From Nitrospira sp. CG24B (GTDB taxonomy: Bacteria > Nitrospirota > Nitrospiria > Nitrospirales > Nitrospiraceae): DNA of 64,000 bases. This document shows, piece by piece, positions 54,647-63,816 of this stretch (the stretch's first letter is position 1; each line of letters opens with the position of its first letter). Under the pieces are notes generated by a model, which saw only the letters and a list, made by a program, of their open reading frames with translations, had not been told where the DNA came from and ran no database searches. Both the position numbers and the translations under genes were made by a program. The stretch spans positions 1 through 64,000 of the forward strand of contig NEWS02000001.1 of assembly GCA_002869845.2 (NCBI GenBank), written 5' to 3'.

Positions 54647-56050
54647 ATGGCAGGCAAAACACTATTCGATAAAATTTGGGATACGCATGTCGTTCGGGCG
54701 GAAGCAGATGGGACTACGCTCCTCTATATTGATCGACAATTGGTTCATGAAGTGACCTCGCCTCAAGCGTTTGAAGGGTTGAAGCTGGCTGGGCGAACGC
54801 CTCGACGACCGGCTGCAACCCTGGCCGTCCCGGATCACAATGTTCCGACGACCGACCGGAAGCTACCGATCGCCGATCAGATCAGCGCGAAGCAGATTCG
54901 GACCCTTGAGGACAACTGTCGGGACTTCGGCATTACCTACTTTGGCATGGATGATATCCGACAAGGCGTTGTGCACGTCATTGGCCCCGAGCAAGGATTC
55001 ACCCTGCCAGGGACGACGATCGTGTGCGGAGATTCTCACACATCGACCCACGGAGCATTCGGTGCATTGGCATTCGGTATTGGGACCAGCGAGGTCGAAC
55101 ATGTGCTGGCGACGCAATGCCTCGTCCAAAAACGACCAAAGACGATGGAGGTCCGGGTTGAGGGGACCCTTTCCAATCACTGCTCAGCAAAGGACATTAT
55201 TCTTGCGATTATCGGAAAAATTGGCGCAGCCGGTGGAACCGGTTACGTGATTGAGTATACAGGGTCGGCTATTCGCGCACTGAGCATGGAAGGGCGCATG
55301 ACCCTCTGCAATATGTCGATCGAGGGGGGGGCCCGCGCTGGGTTAGTGGCCCCCGATGAGAAGACGATCGCCTATCTGAAGGAACGGCCGCTCGTTCCGA
55401 AAGGGGATATGTTCGAACACGCCGTGCAGGCATGGCAGCGGCTCACTACTGACACGGATGCGAAATACGATGAGACCGTCTCGGTACAGGCTGAAGACAT
55501 CGCGCCTCAGGTCAGTTGGGGAACGAGTCCAGGGATGGTGCTGGGTGTCGATCAAAAGATCCCAGACCCACGAACGATGTCCGATGCCAACACGAAGAGC
55601 GCGACGGAACGTGCCTTGACCTACATGGGACTTTCGCCCAACACACCCATTACGGATATTGTAATCGACCGCGTCTTCATCGGCTCATGCACGAATTCAC
55701 GAATTGAAGACCTCCGGCTGGCAGCCAGCCTTGCCAAGGGGAAAAGAGTTGCCAAGTCCGTGCATGCCATGGTGGTCCCAGGGTCAGGACTCGTCAAACA
55801 ACAGGCTGAGGCGGAAGGCCTTGATCACGTATTTCGCGAAGCAGGATTCGAATGGCGAGAGGCTGGATGCAGCATGTGTCTGGCCATGAATGCCGACGTC
55901 CTGCAGCCAGGGGAACGTTGTGCGTCCACCAGCAATCGAAATTTTGAAGGCCGTCAGGGCGCAGGTGGGAGAACCCATCTGGTGTCCCCTGCGATGGCGG
56001 TCGCCGCGGCTATTGAAGGTCACTTCGTCGATATTCGACATTGGAGCTGA
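54647..56050 (+). CDS. leuC: 3-isopropylmalate dehydratase large subunit
   Basis: Aconitase-family [4Fe-4S] subunit that isomerises isopropylmalate in leucine synthesis, and citramalate when CimA is present. The cluster cysteines are Cys348 ([12 protein letters not shown]), Cys408 and Cys411 (GCSMCLAMN). [21 protein letters not shown] is a further signature. The 467-residue length is that of the bacterial long form. GGGAG precedes the ATG. leuD follows after seven bases. Confidence 0.98.
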   Translation: MAGKTLFDKIWDTHVVRAEADGTTLLYIDRQLVHEVTSPQAFEGLKLAGRTPRRPAATLAVPDHNVPTTDRKLPIADQISAKQIRTLEDNCRDFGITYFGMDDIRQGVVHVIGPEQGFTLPGTTIVCGDSHTSTHGAFGALAFGIGTSEVEHVLATQCLVQKRPKTMEVRVEGTLSNHCSAKDIILAIIGKIGAAGGTGYVIEYTGSAIRALSMEGRMTLCNMSIEGGARAGLVAPDEKTIAYLKERPLVPKGDMFEHAVQAWQRLTTDTDAKYDETVSVQAEDIAPQVSWGTSPGMVLGVDQKIPDPRTMSDANTKSATERALTYMGLSPNTPITDIVIDRVFIGSCTNSRIEDLRLAASLAKGKRVAKSVHAMVVPGSGLVKQQAEAEGLDHVFREAGFEWREAGCSMCLAMNADVLQPGERCASTSNRNFEGRQGAGGRTHLVSPAMAVAAAIEGHFVDIRHWS

Positions 56051-56057
56051 TGACGCT

Positions 56058-56681
56058 ATGGAACCGTTTACTCTTCTCACCGGTCTCGTTGCCCCGTTGG
56101 ATCTCATCAACGTCGACACGGATCAGATCATTCCGAAGCAGTTTTTAAAGACGATCAAACGGACAGGACTCCGCGAAGGCCTCTTTTTTGACTGGAGAAA
56201 GAAAAAAGATGGATCGCCCGATCCGAATTTTTTCTTGAATCAACCTCGCTATCAATCGGCCTCGATCTTATTAACGCGCGATAATTTTGGTTGCGGCTCC
56301 TCTCGTGAGCATGCGCCGTGGGCCCTGTTGGATCAGGGGTTCCGCTGCATCATTGCGCCGAGTTTTGCAGACATTTTTTACAACAACTGTTTTCAGAACG
56401 GCATTCTCCCCGTTGTACTGAAGGCAGATGAAGTGCTGGCTCTCATGAAACAGGCCGTCGGTACCGAGGGATACCGGCTTACCGTCGATCTTGGCAGCCA
56501 AACGGTCACATCACCCGAGAAGACAACATACCGGTTCGAAATCGACCCCTTCCGCAAGGATTGCCTCTATCGAGGGCTTGATTCGATCGGCCTCACGCTC
56601 CAACATGAGTCTGAGATCTCGGCCTATGAGTCTCGTCGAAAGACTGACGCTCCTTGGTTGTTCAGCGACATTCATTCGTAA
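56058..56681 (+). CDS. leuD: 3-isopropylmalate dehydratase small subunit
   Basis: A 207-residue swivel-domain partner of Leu[34 protein letters not shown] and [16 protein letters not shown] are diagnostic. The ATG at 56058 lies seven bases after the leuC stop; the frame is open further upstream inside leuC but that is not coding in this frame. With leuC it should serve both leucine and (via cimA) isoleucine synthesis. Confidence 0.98.
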   Translation: MEPFTLLTGLVAPLDLINVDTDQIIPKQFLKTIKRTGLREGLFFDWRKKKDGSPDPNFFLNQPRYQSASILLTRDNFGCGSSREHAPWALLDQGFRCIIAPSFADIFYNNCFQNGILPVVLKADEVLALMKQAVGTEGYRLTVDLGSQTVTSPEKTTYRFEIDPFRKDCLYRGLDSIGLTLQHESEISAYESRRKTDAPWLFSDIHS

Positions 56682-56695
56682 CTGAGGAGATACCG

Positions 56696-57037
56696 GTGAA
56701 ACTATTTGTGACGCTGCTCTTCTTTCTAGGCGCTGCCTACCTGACGGTCGTGTTCAACTGGACCTATTCCGATGGAAACCGGGCCGGCTACATTCAGAAG
56801 TTTTCAACGAAGGGCTGGCTGTGTAAGAGCCATGAAGGAGAGTTGGCCATGACGACCGTACCGGGAACGGCACCTGTTCTCTGGCCGTTTACGATCTCGG
56901 ACGATAAAGTCGCCGCGCAACTGTCAGAGGTCATGGGGAAACGGGTGATCTTGCATTACAAGGAGTATCGCTACATTCCCTCCACCTGCTTCGGTGACAC
57001 CACCTATTTCGTGGACAAAGTCGAAGTCCAAGAATAG
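56696..57037 (+). CDS. Small membrane-anchored protein of unknown function
   Basis: A 113-residue protein. The GTG at 56696 has GAGGAGATACCG directly upstream. An N-terminal hydrophobic helix (LFVTLLFFLGAAYLTVVF) is followed by NWTYSDGNRAGYIQKFSTKGWLCK and EYRYIPSTCFGDTTYFVDKV. The two cysteines could pair outside the membrane. I recall similar sequences of unknown function in several phyla. It begins 14 bases after leuD and may be co-transcribed with it, but a functional link is not evident. Confidence 0.75.
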   Translation: MKLFVTLLFFLGAAYLTVVFNWTYSDGNRAGYIQKFSTKGWLCKSHEGELAMTTVPGTAPVLWPFTISDDKVAAQLSEVMGKRVILHYKEYRYIPSTCFGDTTYFVDKVEVQE

Positions 57038-57050
57038 TTGCACCAACTCC

Positions 57051-57244
57051 CAGGATGTTCAAAAAGTCCAGACATCTCACCCCCCAACCCCGGCGCGCCA
57101 AGACACGCCTCTCCGCATGCAAGGCCGCAGCTCTCCAGATCTTTCCCGCTGTTCTATTCCGCGCTTCACGCTTCACGAGATGCACTTCACCTGTTTCAAA
57201 ATGACGCGAGAACGACGCTCGAGGGCTTTTTCAACATCCTGCTA
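57051..57244 (-). repeat. Dispersed palindromic intergenic repeat, copy B
   Basis: A 194-base element with ends TAGCAGGATGTTGAAAAAG and CTTTTTGAACATCCTG (minus strand), an imperfect terminal inverted repeat. It shares the internal blocks CGTCGTTCTCGC and GCTGCGGCCTTGC with copy A but has a longer centre. Its first three bases are the TAG stop codon of corA. It fills the whole gap between the converging small membrane protein gene and corA, and no coding frame is evident. Confidence 0.75.
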
Positions 57245-58297
57245 CAGCCATTTCTTTCGACGGAACCCGATGAGCATGATGGCAGCGACGAGACCCATGA
57301 TGCCGATCGCCATCGGGTAGCCCCACGGCCATTTCAACTCCGGCATATACTCGAAATTCATGCCGTAGATGCCCGCGATAAAGGTGAGCGGCATGAAAAT
57401 CGTCGTGATCACCGTCAGCACTCGCATGACGGCGTTGAGCCGATAGCTGACGCTTGAAAGATAGATATCGAGGCTCGCCGAAACCATTTCACGCAATGTC
57501 TCAATGGTGTCAACGATCTGCACGACATGGTCATAGACGTCTCGAAAAAAGACCTTGATGGGTTCATGCAAAAAGGGACAGTCCGAACGAGATAGGTTAT
57601 TGATCGCTTCCCGGAGCGGCCACACGGCACGGCGCACGAACAACAACTGCTGTTTCAGCCCATGAATGTCTTTGAGGATGTCCGGCTTGGGATCGGTGAT
57701 CACTCGCTCTTGCAGCGATTCGATCCGTTCTCCCAGCATTTCGAGCACTGCGAAATATTGGTCGACCACGGCATCAATGAGCGCATACAGCAGATAATCA
57801 GACCCATTTTGCCGGAGACGCCCTTTGCCGCCTCTCAGACGATCCCGCACTGACTGGAACACATCCGTCCCGTTCTCCTGGAACGACAGGACATAATTGC
57901 GTCCGAGGACGAAACTGACCTGTTCGACCACAATGTCCCCTCCCTCAGAAGTCGTGAGCATCTTCATGACGAGAAAAAAATAGGTCTCATAGTCATCGAG
58001 CTTCGGACGCTGATCCGTGTTGGCGATGTCTTCCAGCAAAAGAGGGTGAAGGCCAAAATGTTTCCCGAATCCTTCCAACACATCCACTTTATGGACCCCA
58101 CCGACATTCACCCACGTCACGGTTTCATCGGCAGGCAGTCGAAGCGCATTCACATCTGTGACCAGCTGCTCCTCGCACCGCGCACCGGCATAATTGAACA
58201 GGGTCATGCTCACAGCCTCAGTTCGCTGTTCGCCGATGTGAACAAGCGTGCCTGGTGAGAGCCCCGTCTTCTTCGACCGTTTCTGGACCAGTTTCAT
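57242..58297 (-). CDS. corA: Magnesium/cobalt transporter CorA
   Basis: A pentameric inner-membrane Mg2+ channel. The 351-residue protein has the large cytoplasmic funnel (TWVNVGGVHKVDVLEGFGKHFGLHPLLLEDIANTDQRPK), two C-terminal membrane helices and the selectivity motif YGMNFEYMPE between them. It ends in a basic RRKKW tail. The ATG at 58297 matches the usual SKKTGLSPGTLVHIGE start; an ATG at 58345 is open as well. The stop codon lies in the palindromic repeat. Confidence 0.95.
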   Translation of the reverse strand: MKLVQKRSKKTGLSPGTLVHIGEQRTEAVSMTLFNYAGARCEEQLVTDVNALRLPADETVTWVNVGGVHKVDVLEGFGKHFGLHPLLLEDIANTDQRPKLDDYETYFFLVMKMLTTSEGGDIVVEQVSFVLGRNYVLSFQENGTDVFQSVRDRLRGGKGRLRQNGSDYLLYALIDAVVDQYFAVLEMLGERIESLQERVITDPKPDILKDIHGLKQQLLFVRRAVWPLREAINNLSRSDCPFLHEPIKVFFRDVYDHVVQIVDTIETLREMVSASLDIYLSSVSYRLNAVMRVLTVITTIFMPLTFIAGIYGMNFEYMPELKWPWGYPMAIGIMGLVAAIMLIGFRRKKWL

Positions 58298-58389
58298 CGT
58301 AACCTGCTTGTACGCAGATTCAACGGCCAGGTCAAGTCGGCACATGCTTGGTTCTTTTCATCTGTCGCCAGGCCTGCTACTCTCCTGTC

Positions 58390-59196
58390 ATGACATGGGA
58401 CAATGAACTGGATGTTCTCAGCATGGCGATTCGGAAGGCTGGAGCAGAGGCCTTACGGTTCGCCGTTGATGGCTTTGAGACGATTCAGAAGCCGGACCAA
58501 TCCCCAGTGACCTCGGCGGACCTGGCCGTGAATGAGGTCCTTCTCTCCCACCTGATGTCCGCGTTTCCTGAGGATGGATGGCTCTCTGAAGAATCACCTG
58601 ATCATCTAGACCGACTTCAGAAACGACGGGTCTGGGTGGTTGATCCGATAGACGGGACGAAAGCGTTCATCAGTGGTGAACCGGAGTATTGCATTTCCGT
58701 CGGCCTCATTGAACAGGGCCGACCGATCGTGGCAGGCATCTTCAACCCTTCCACGGACGAATTATTCACTGCTACTCGAGGTGGAGGTCTGCGCCTCAAT
58801 CATAAACCAGTTGCTCCACCAGCTTCGTGGTACGGTCGACATCCGGTCATCGGCCTGAATCAATGGGAACAACAGATCGGCCGCTTCCCCTCCCTGGAGC
58901 CATCGATCAATAAGCGGGCTATCCGCTCAATCGCTTGGGTACTCGCACTTGCCGCAACTGGCCGTATGGAGGGAGTCGTCACGTGGGAACCAGAAAATGA
59001 ATGGGATGTGGCTGCGGGGACGCTTCTCATCACGGAGGCAGGGGGAACCATCTCCGATGGCCTCGGACAGGAACTACGCTTTAACCAACGCACGCCTCGC
59101 TATCGCGGCATCATCGCCACAGGCCCACACTGTCCCGAGGTGCTCGCGCGACAACTCAGGTGCCTGACTTGTGGGACCGACAACGGCATTGCGTAA
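58390..59196 (+). CDS. Inositol-monophosphatase-family phosphatase, CysQ-like
   Basis: A 268-residue Li+-sensitive phosphatase. LSEESPD, VDPIDGTKAFISGEPEYCISVGLI and the ENEWDVAAGTLLITEAGG motif supply the three metal sites. The DGTKAFI and GEP spacing favour the 3'(2'),5'-bisphosphate nucleotidase (CysQ) branch, which recycles PAP from sulfate assimilation, over histidinol- or inositol-phosphatase. The ATG at 58390 fits the family; the ribosome site is poor. Converges with the lipoprotein gene. Confidence 0.85.
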   Translation: MTWDNELDVLSMAIRKAGAEALRFAVDGFETIQKPDQSPVTSADLAVNEVLLSHLMSAFPEDGWLSEESPDHLDRLQKRRVWVVDPIDGTKAFISGEPEYCISVGLIEQGRPIVAGIFNPSTDELFTATRGGGLRLNHKPVAPPASWYGRHPVIGLNQWEQQIGRFPSLEPSINKRAIRSIAWVLALAATGRMEGVVTWEPENEWDVAAGTLLITEAGGTISDGLGQELRFNQRTPRYRGIIATGPHCPEVLARQLRCLTCGTDNGIA

Positions 59197-59213
59197 TAGT
59201 GAGTGATGGAAGA

Positions 59214-59675
59214 TCAGGGTGCGGGAGGAGTGTCGCCAAGTCGTGTCATGGAGGTTTTCCTCGTCAGGTGGAACGTGCCACCCTTCTCTGATGGTGACGT
59301 GTTGGCACCAATTCGCTCATACCACCAGGTCCCGTCGCCTTCCACAGCGTCGGCAGAGAGGTTTACAACGAAACCGCCTTCCCGATCGTTTTCTTTCTGA
59401 GACCACTTACCGATCCATGTCCGGCCGTTGAGCTGAAGAGTTTCAAATCGCCCATCCTTGAATGCGTACGTACCGTTGCCCTGATCATCGAGTCGAAGAA
59501 CGACCGCCCCGCCGTCTTCGTATTCCCATTCCCCTTCCAGGACGGAACGATCACCAGCCGAATGGTCTGCGGAGACAGAGAGAGGAACAGTGGCCCGATG
59601 ACCGCATCCCGTCAACAGCAGCGCAGCAACAGCAGCGACTATGGGAGCGAGGTGCAGACTCATGGTCGAGTTCAT
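59214..59675 (-). CDS. Putative lipoprotein of unknown function
   Basis: A protein of about 153 residues with a hydrophobic segment ending in the lipobox LLLTGC, followed by a mature domain of repeated beta strands (LEGEWEYEDGGAVVLRLDDQGNG, GRTWIGKWSQKENDREGGFV). It resembles small lipocalin-like or DUF-type stress lipoproteins, but I cannot name a family. Starts at 59675 or 59663 give a normal signal; an ATG at 59726 touches the aminotransferase stop and would add an Arg-rich tail. Probably in one unit with the upstream aminotransferase. Confidence 0.7.
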   Translation of the reverse strand: MNSTMSLHLAPIVAAVAALLLTGCGHRATVPLSVSADHSAGDRSVLEGEWEYEDGGAVVLRLDDQGNGTYAFKDGRFETLQLNGRTWIGKWSQKENDREGGFVVNLSADAVEGDGTWWYERIGANTSPSEKGGTFHLTRKTSMTRLGDTPPAP

Positions 59676-59726
59676 AGCACGGGCTCTGGCTTCAGGCAAG
59701 AAACGGCCGCTTCCTCGCGCGCGCAT

Positions 59727-60884
59727 TTACAAGCCAGCTTGGGTCAACCGCCGACAGGCTTCATCGAGATCTAGGTCGGTCTTGGCATAACTGAAACGGA
59801 CGAAGTTGGCCCCTGCCACACCGGGGATAAAGGCCTCTCCCGGTACACCAGCCACACCGGTTTGTTCCAACAGATACATGGCGCGAGCTTTCCCGCTATC
59901 GCCTGGAAGTCGGGACACATCCGCCAACACGTAATAGGCCCCCTCTGGGATCGAGGGAGTGAGTCCCGCCTTCGCCAGAGCGCTGCAAAATCTGTCGCGC
60001 TTGTGCTGGTAGTCTCGAGCCAGGCTCCCATAGAAATCGTCCGGCAAGTCTCGAATGCCACGAGCCACGCCCATTTGAAGCGGCGCCGGAGCACAAACAT
60101 AGAGGAGATCGTTCATCGCGCCAATCGCTCGCGTCCACATCTGCGCAGCCACACTGTACCCGATCCGCCACCCCGTCACGCTGAATGTCTTGGAGTACCC
60201 TCCGATGGTCACCGTCCGTTCGGCCATATTCGGCAAGGAGGCCATACTCACATGCCGTCGCCCGTCATAGAGAAAGTATTCGTAGATTTCATCCGTCAGG
60301 ACAAACAGATCGTGCCGGCACGCAAACTCTGCCAACGCCTCAAGTTCCGTTCGGCTGAAGACCTTGCCCGAGGGGTTGCCTGGCGAATTGACGATGATGG
60401 CCTTTGTTCTCGTGGTCACGAGCTGCTCAAGCTGAATCAACGAATAGGTCCAGGCTGGTGGCTGCATGTGGACCACCACAGGGACTGCTTCAACCGCCAT
60501 GAGCGCGCTGATATGGTATTGATAGTACGGCTCAAAGAGAATGACTTCATCACCGGGATTCAGTAGCGCAGCACAGGCACAGTGAAAGGCGCCGGTTGCC
60601 CCAGCGCTGACGGTGACTTCGGTTTCAGGATCGGCGCGAATCCCGTTATAGTGGGCCAGTTTGTCAGCGATGGCCTGCCGTAATTCAGGCAACCCATCGA
60701 AGCGCGTGTAGACGTTATGCCCATCTCTGATTGCCCGTTCAGCACCTTCAAGGACGATCGGCGGCACCGGCGTATCACAGACCCCCTGTGCCATATTGAG
60801 GCCCTTCGCATTCGCGCAGGCCTGGGTCATCGCCCGAATTTCCGATTGCGCGAGATCTCCCATCCGTCGACTGACTGTTCGCAT
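59727..60884 (-). CDS. Class I PLP aminotransferase
   Basis: A 385-residue fold-type I aminotransferase. NVYTRFDGLPELRQAIADKL, NSPGNPSGKVFSRTEL, DEIYEYFLYDGR and the PLP lysine in GGYSKTFSVTGWRIGYS are present. It resembles aspartate / kynurenine-type enzymes; substrate cannot be fixed. GGAGAAGGGTC precedes the ATG at 60884. It diverges from the second PilZ gene across about 200 bases. Confidence 0.88.
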   Translation of the reverse strand: MRTVSRRMGDLAQSEIRAMTQACANAKGLNMAQGVCDTPVPPIVLEGAERAIRDGHNVYTRFDGLPELRQAIADKLAHYNGIRADPETEVTVSAGATGAFHCACAALLNPGDEVILFEPYYQYHISALMAVEAVPVVVHMQPPAWTYSLIQLEQLVTTRTKAIIVNSPGNPSGKVFSRTELEALAEFACRHDLFVLTDEIYEYFLYDGRRHVSMASLPNMAERTVTIGGYSKTFSVTGWRIGYSVAAQMWTRAIGAMNDLLYVCAPAPLQMGVARGIRDLPDDFYGSLARDYQHKRDRFCSALAKAGLTPSIPEGAYYVLADVSRLPGDSGKARAMYLLEQTGVAGVPGEAFIPGVAGANFVRFSYAKTDLDLDEACRRLTQAGL

Positions 60885-61093
60885 GACCCTTCTCCTTCTC
60901 CAGGCTCCACGATCGGTGTCCTTTGTGGCAGAGGATGATGCCGGCGTCAAGATGGAGTCAGGATTGTGAGCGTGGTCGAAGCAGTCATAGATGTCACCCT
61001 AGGTACAATAGAGATTCTGCTTGCTCAGGCCGGCTCTATGCGTACACTAAAGGCTGCTGGCCCCCCGATCTTCAATTGGAAAGGACCACTGCC

Positions 61094-61450
61094 GTGGCAT
61101 CAAAGACATCTCGGGAACTCAGTCAGGCAGATGCGAACCAACAGGACCGACGTGGCAGAAGACTTGCCCTCTCCTGCCGCCTGTTTTTCTTTGGCGATGA
61201 TGACTTTGAAGGTGAAGCGAAGATTCTGGACATATCAACAAACGGGTGCAGCGCCGAATCATCGATCGACGTGACAGTTGGGATGCTGCTGAAACTGTCC
61301 TTGTTTCTTCCTGATTTTAAGTGGCCCCTCCGCGTCGATCAGGCCATCGTGCGTTGGATCGATGGAAAACAGTTCGGCCTGGAGTTCACCAGCATTCGCC
61401 TGGCCCAGCGCGAACGATTAAGAGGCCTGATCATGAAGGTCAGGCCTTAA
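61094..61450 (+). CDS. PilZ-domain protein (second)
   Basis: A 118-residue single-domain protein with both cyclic-di-GMP motifs intact: RRGRR (RxxxR) and DISTNG (DxSxxG). The strand pattern WPLRVDQAIVRWIDGKQFGLEF matches the first PilZ protein of the window (12141). The GTG at 61094 has AAGGA upstream. Alone between a divergent aminotransferase and the HNH gene. A short GATGGAG/CTCCATC hairpin lies after it at 61480-61497 but has no U tract. Confidence 0.87.
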   Translation: MASKTSRELSQADANQQDRRGRRLALSCRLFFFGDDDFEGEAKILDISTNGCSAESSIDVTVGMLLKLSLFLPDFKWPLRVDQAIVRWIDGKQFGLEFTSIRLAQRERLRGLIMKVRP

Positions 61451-61604
61451 GAGCGATCCGTCTCAATTGAGGCCCTAATGATGGAGGTTTCTCCATCGAA
61501 GTTTGATGCGATGGGCGTCTACAAATACGCAGTAAGCAGAATGCCGATCAGTCAATGCGCATGTCAGGCCCCACTTCTCTGGCGGGTCATCTACAATCGC
61601 GGCT

Positions 61605-62305
61605 ATGGCAAACACGACGAGAAGTCAAAACAGTAAGCGACAAAGAGCTGCCATCTCCGTCCGCTCTCAGGGCGCTACTCGGCAACGAGATTCAGAAAGT
61701 GCTTCCCCGTTCATGATCGTACCGCTTCCATGCCTGCGTTGTGGTTGCCTGACCGTCTCGATCACCCCTCTATTCTTCTCTTCCTTGTCGGTCGAGGCAC
61801 CTCGACTTTTATCTGTCGGTCGTGCGAGGCACAGCATTACCTATCAGTCACCCGGCGGAGGGATGGTTTCGACATTTGCTTTCAACGGTACACGCGTCGA
61901 TATCCCTTGGAGTACGACGACGACGGCGAACTGCCTCCGATTGTCACTTTGAACGCCTGTCGACACTCGGCGGGTGAGTCGAACGACGACAGGTTTGCGG
62001 GACCCATCGTGGTCTATCCTCGTAAGAAGAGCTTTTCGCGGTCTGAAGTCGAAGCGATCTGGCGAGCTACGAAGGGGCGCTGCCACATCTGTCGTCAGTG
62101 CTGGCCGCTCGACCGACACGGAAAGCGCGGATGGCACATCGATCACGTCATTCCTCACATCGGCGGCGGGCGCGAAGTCGAGAAACTTCCGAACTTCAGG
62201 GTTGCGTGTGCCAGATGTAACCTTAAGAAAGGGAAGGGCTTCACGGAAGCGAGTATTCGCCAGGGGCTCCGTCAACTCGTTGAGCTTCTCGCGCAGCATA
62301 TGTAG
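61605..62305 (+). pseudogene. HNH endonuclease gene with a possible frameshift near its 5' end
   Basis: From 61730 one frame encodes 191 residues with a complete HNH nuclease: Cys118-x2-Cys121, HIDH (His136, His139), Asn155 and Cys160-x2-Cys163. An overlapping upstream frame from 61605 carries CLRCG (61731-61745), and the HNH frame carries ICRSC (61811-61825). Together these would make one four-Cys zinc ribbon split across two frames, suggesting a frameshift (or a sequencing error) between 61745 and 61810. If no shift exists, the HNH protein starts at the ATG at 61730 without a visible ribosome site. The HNH part itself is intact. HNH proteins of this size are often mobile or defence-related; nothing nearby supports either. 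Confidence 0.55.
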
Positions 62306-62487
62306 TCGAATGGATTAGATATTAATATTTACGTATTTACAATTAGCGTTCATCGAAGGATCACAAAGAAGTGAATGCATACGCCAAAGACGGTTGGAAG
62401 GCCGCTGACCTCTTTGGTGCCGGCTAAGGACTTGAAGACCAAGTAATTGAGATCAACGCCTTCACAATACCCCAGACACTCCCATCC

Positions 62488-63108
62488 CTACGACTTCCCC
62501 CACAAGCCTTCCAACCGCTGGGCTCTGCCACAGCCGTACTTGTAATACTTATACCGGAGCGGGTTTTTCTTGTAGTAATCCTGATGGTACTCTTCAGCCT
62601 GGTAGAAGGTTGAGGCTTGAACCAGCTGAGTCACGATGGGCTGGGGAAAGCGCTTCGACTCTTCGATCGCACGTTTTGACTCTTCCGAGAGCCGCTTTTC
62701 TTCGTCAGTTGAATAGAAGATGGCTGCGCGGTACTGGGTCCCATGGTCGCAGAATTGCGCGTTCGGCGTGACCGGATCGATGTTGTGCCAAAAGGCATCC
62801 AAGAGTTTCTGGTACGTGACTTTCGTTGGATCGTAGGTGACTTCAACCGCTTCTGCGTGACCCGTCCGTCCAGCCGAGACCTCTTCGTAGGTGGGGTTGG
62901 CCACAGTGCCGCCCATGTAGCCCGAGACTGCGGTGAGGACTCCGTCCACCTTTTCGAAGGCCTCTTCCATGCACCAGAAACAGCCGCCTGCAAAATACGC
63001 CTTAGCGGTGGTCGGTGCGCTCTGCACTCCACTTGAGGGCCAGCCTGTGAGAGTCGCACAGATCACGAGACTAATGCTGATAGATGTCAGACGCTGCAGG
63101 ATTGTCAT
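62488..63108 (-). CDS. msrA: Peptide methionine sulfoxide reductase MsrA, exported
   Basis: Reduces methionine-S-sulfoxide in oxidised proteins. YFAGGCFWCMEEAFEKVDGV holds the catalytic Cys, followed by GYMGG, GHAEAVEV and YRAAIFY signatures. An N-terminal signal sequence (ISISLVICATLTGWP) places the 206-residue enzyme in the periplasm, unlike cytoplasmic MsrA. AAGGAGGAGACGATC precedes the ATG. The 180 bases before it on the left are AT-rich with no gene. Confidence 0.95.
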   Translation of the reverse strand: MTILQRLTSISISLVICATLTGWPSSGVQSAPTTAKAYFAGGCFWCMEEAFEKVDGVLTAVSGYMGGTVANPTYEEVSAGRTGHAEAVEVTYDPTKVTYQKLLDAFWHNIDPVTPNAQFCDHGTQYRAAIFYSTDEEKRLSEESKRAIEESKRFPQPIVTQLVQASTFYQAEEYHQDYYKKNPLRYKYYKYGCGRAQRLEGLWGKS

Positions 63109-63244
63109 GATCGTCTCCTCCTTCTTCTTCAGAGTCGTCGCAGTAGTCTTATTCTTACATCTTACTACGACGCGTGCGGAGAGGTGGATGTGGGGAGAAC
63201 TCGCGTGGTAGCAGACAGGAGCCGATATGTGAGTCCTTCACGCG

Positions 63245-63787
63245 TCAAACTGGAATATACTGGTCGAGATCCCGTTCTGTACGACGCGCTCGTCGCTGGC
63301 GCCCATCCATGAGTTTCATGATCAGTTCAATAGCCTCCTCCGGTGAGGCAGCGGCTTGGACCAATCGCGTATCGAGTTTTCGAAAAAAAGCGACATCGGC
63401 AGGAGACGCCTCGACGAGAATGACCGGCTTCCCAGCCTTCACGGCCAACGCTACTTCCGACACTGTGCCCGAACCACTTAATCCGCAGGCCACCACAACA
63501 TGACTGGTCAGAACATTGATATTGTTTCGGCCACTGCCCATTTCCGTGATGATCGGCACGTCCACATGGCGGGACACCTTGTCCTTGGCCGTCGGCAAGA
63601 CCCCGATGGTCAAGCTTCCGCCCACCCGCTTGGCTCCTTCGCACGCCGCGTCCATGACACCCACGTTTCGACCACCGGTCAAGACAACCCAACCACGCCG
63701 GGCAATAAATTCTCCAAGGATCCTGGCATTCTCAAGGTCCTTCTTCGCAGCCTTGGCCGGCCCCATTACTCCCACCACAAATCGCAT
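63245..63787 (-). CDS. TIGR00725-family (SLOG-like) nucleotide-binding protein
   Basis: A 180-residue Rossmann-like protein: VVGVMGPAKAAKKDLENA, LTGGRNVGVMDAACEGAKRVGG and CGLSGSGTVSEVALAVKAGKPVILV are the conserved loops. It is related to the LOG/DprA-type SLOG fold that binds nucleotides; function is unknown. The ATG at 63787 has a perfect AAGGAGG upstream. It follows the TPR-like fragment at the right edge by about 29 bases. Confidence 0.85.
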   Translation of the reverse strand: MRFVVGVMGPAKAAKKDLENARILGEFIARRGWVVLTGGRNVGVMDAACEGAKRVGGSLTIGVLPTAKDKVSRHVDVPIITEMGSGRNNINVLTSHVVVACGLSGSGTVSEVALAVKAGKPVILVEASPADVAFFRKLDTRLVQAAASPEEAIELIMKLMDGRQRRARRTERDLDQYIPV

Positions 63788-63816
63788 CAATCCTCCTTCA
63801 GTTCGCTTCCTCTTCC

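Noticed and set aside
61480..61497. GATGGAG/CTCCATC hairpin as a terminator for the second PilZ gene
   Set aside because: No U tract follows and the stem is short.
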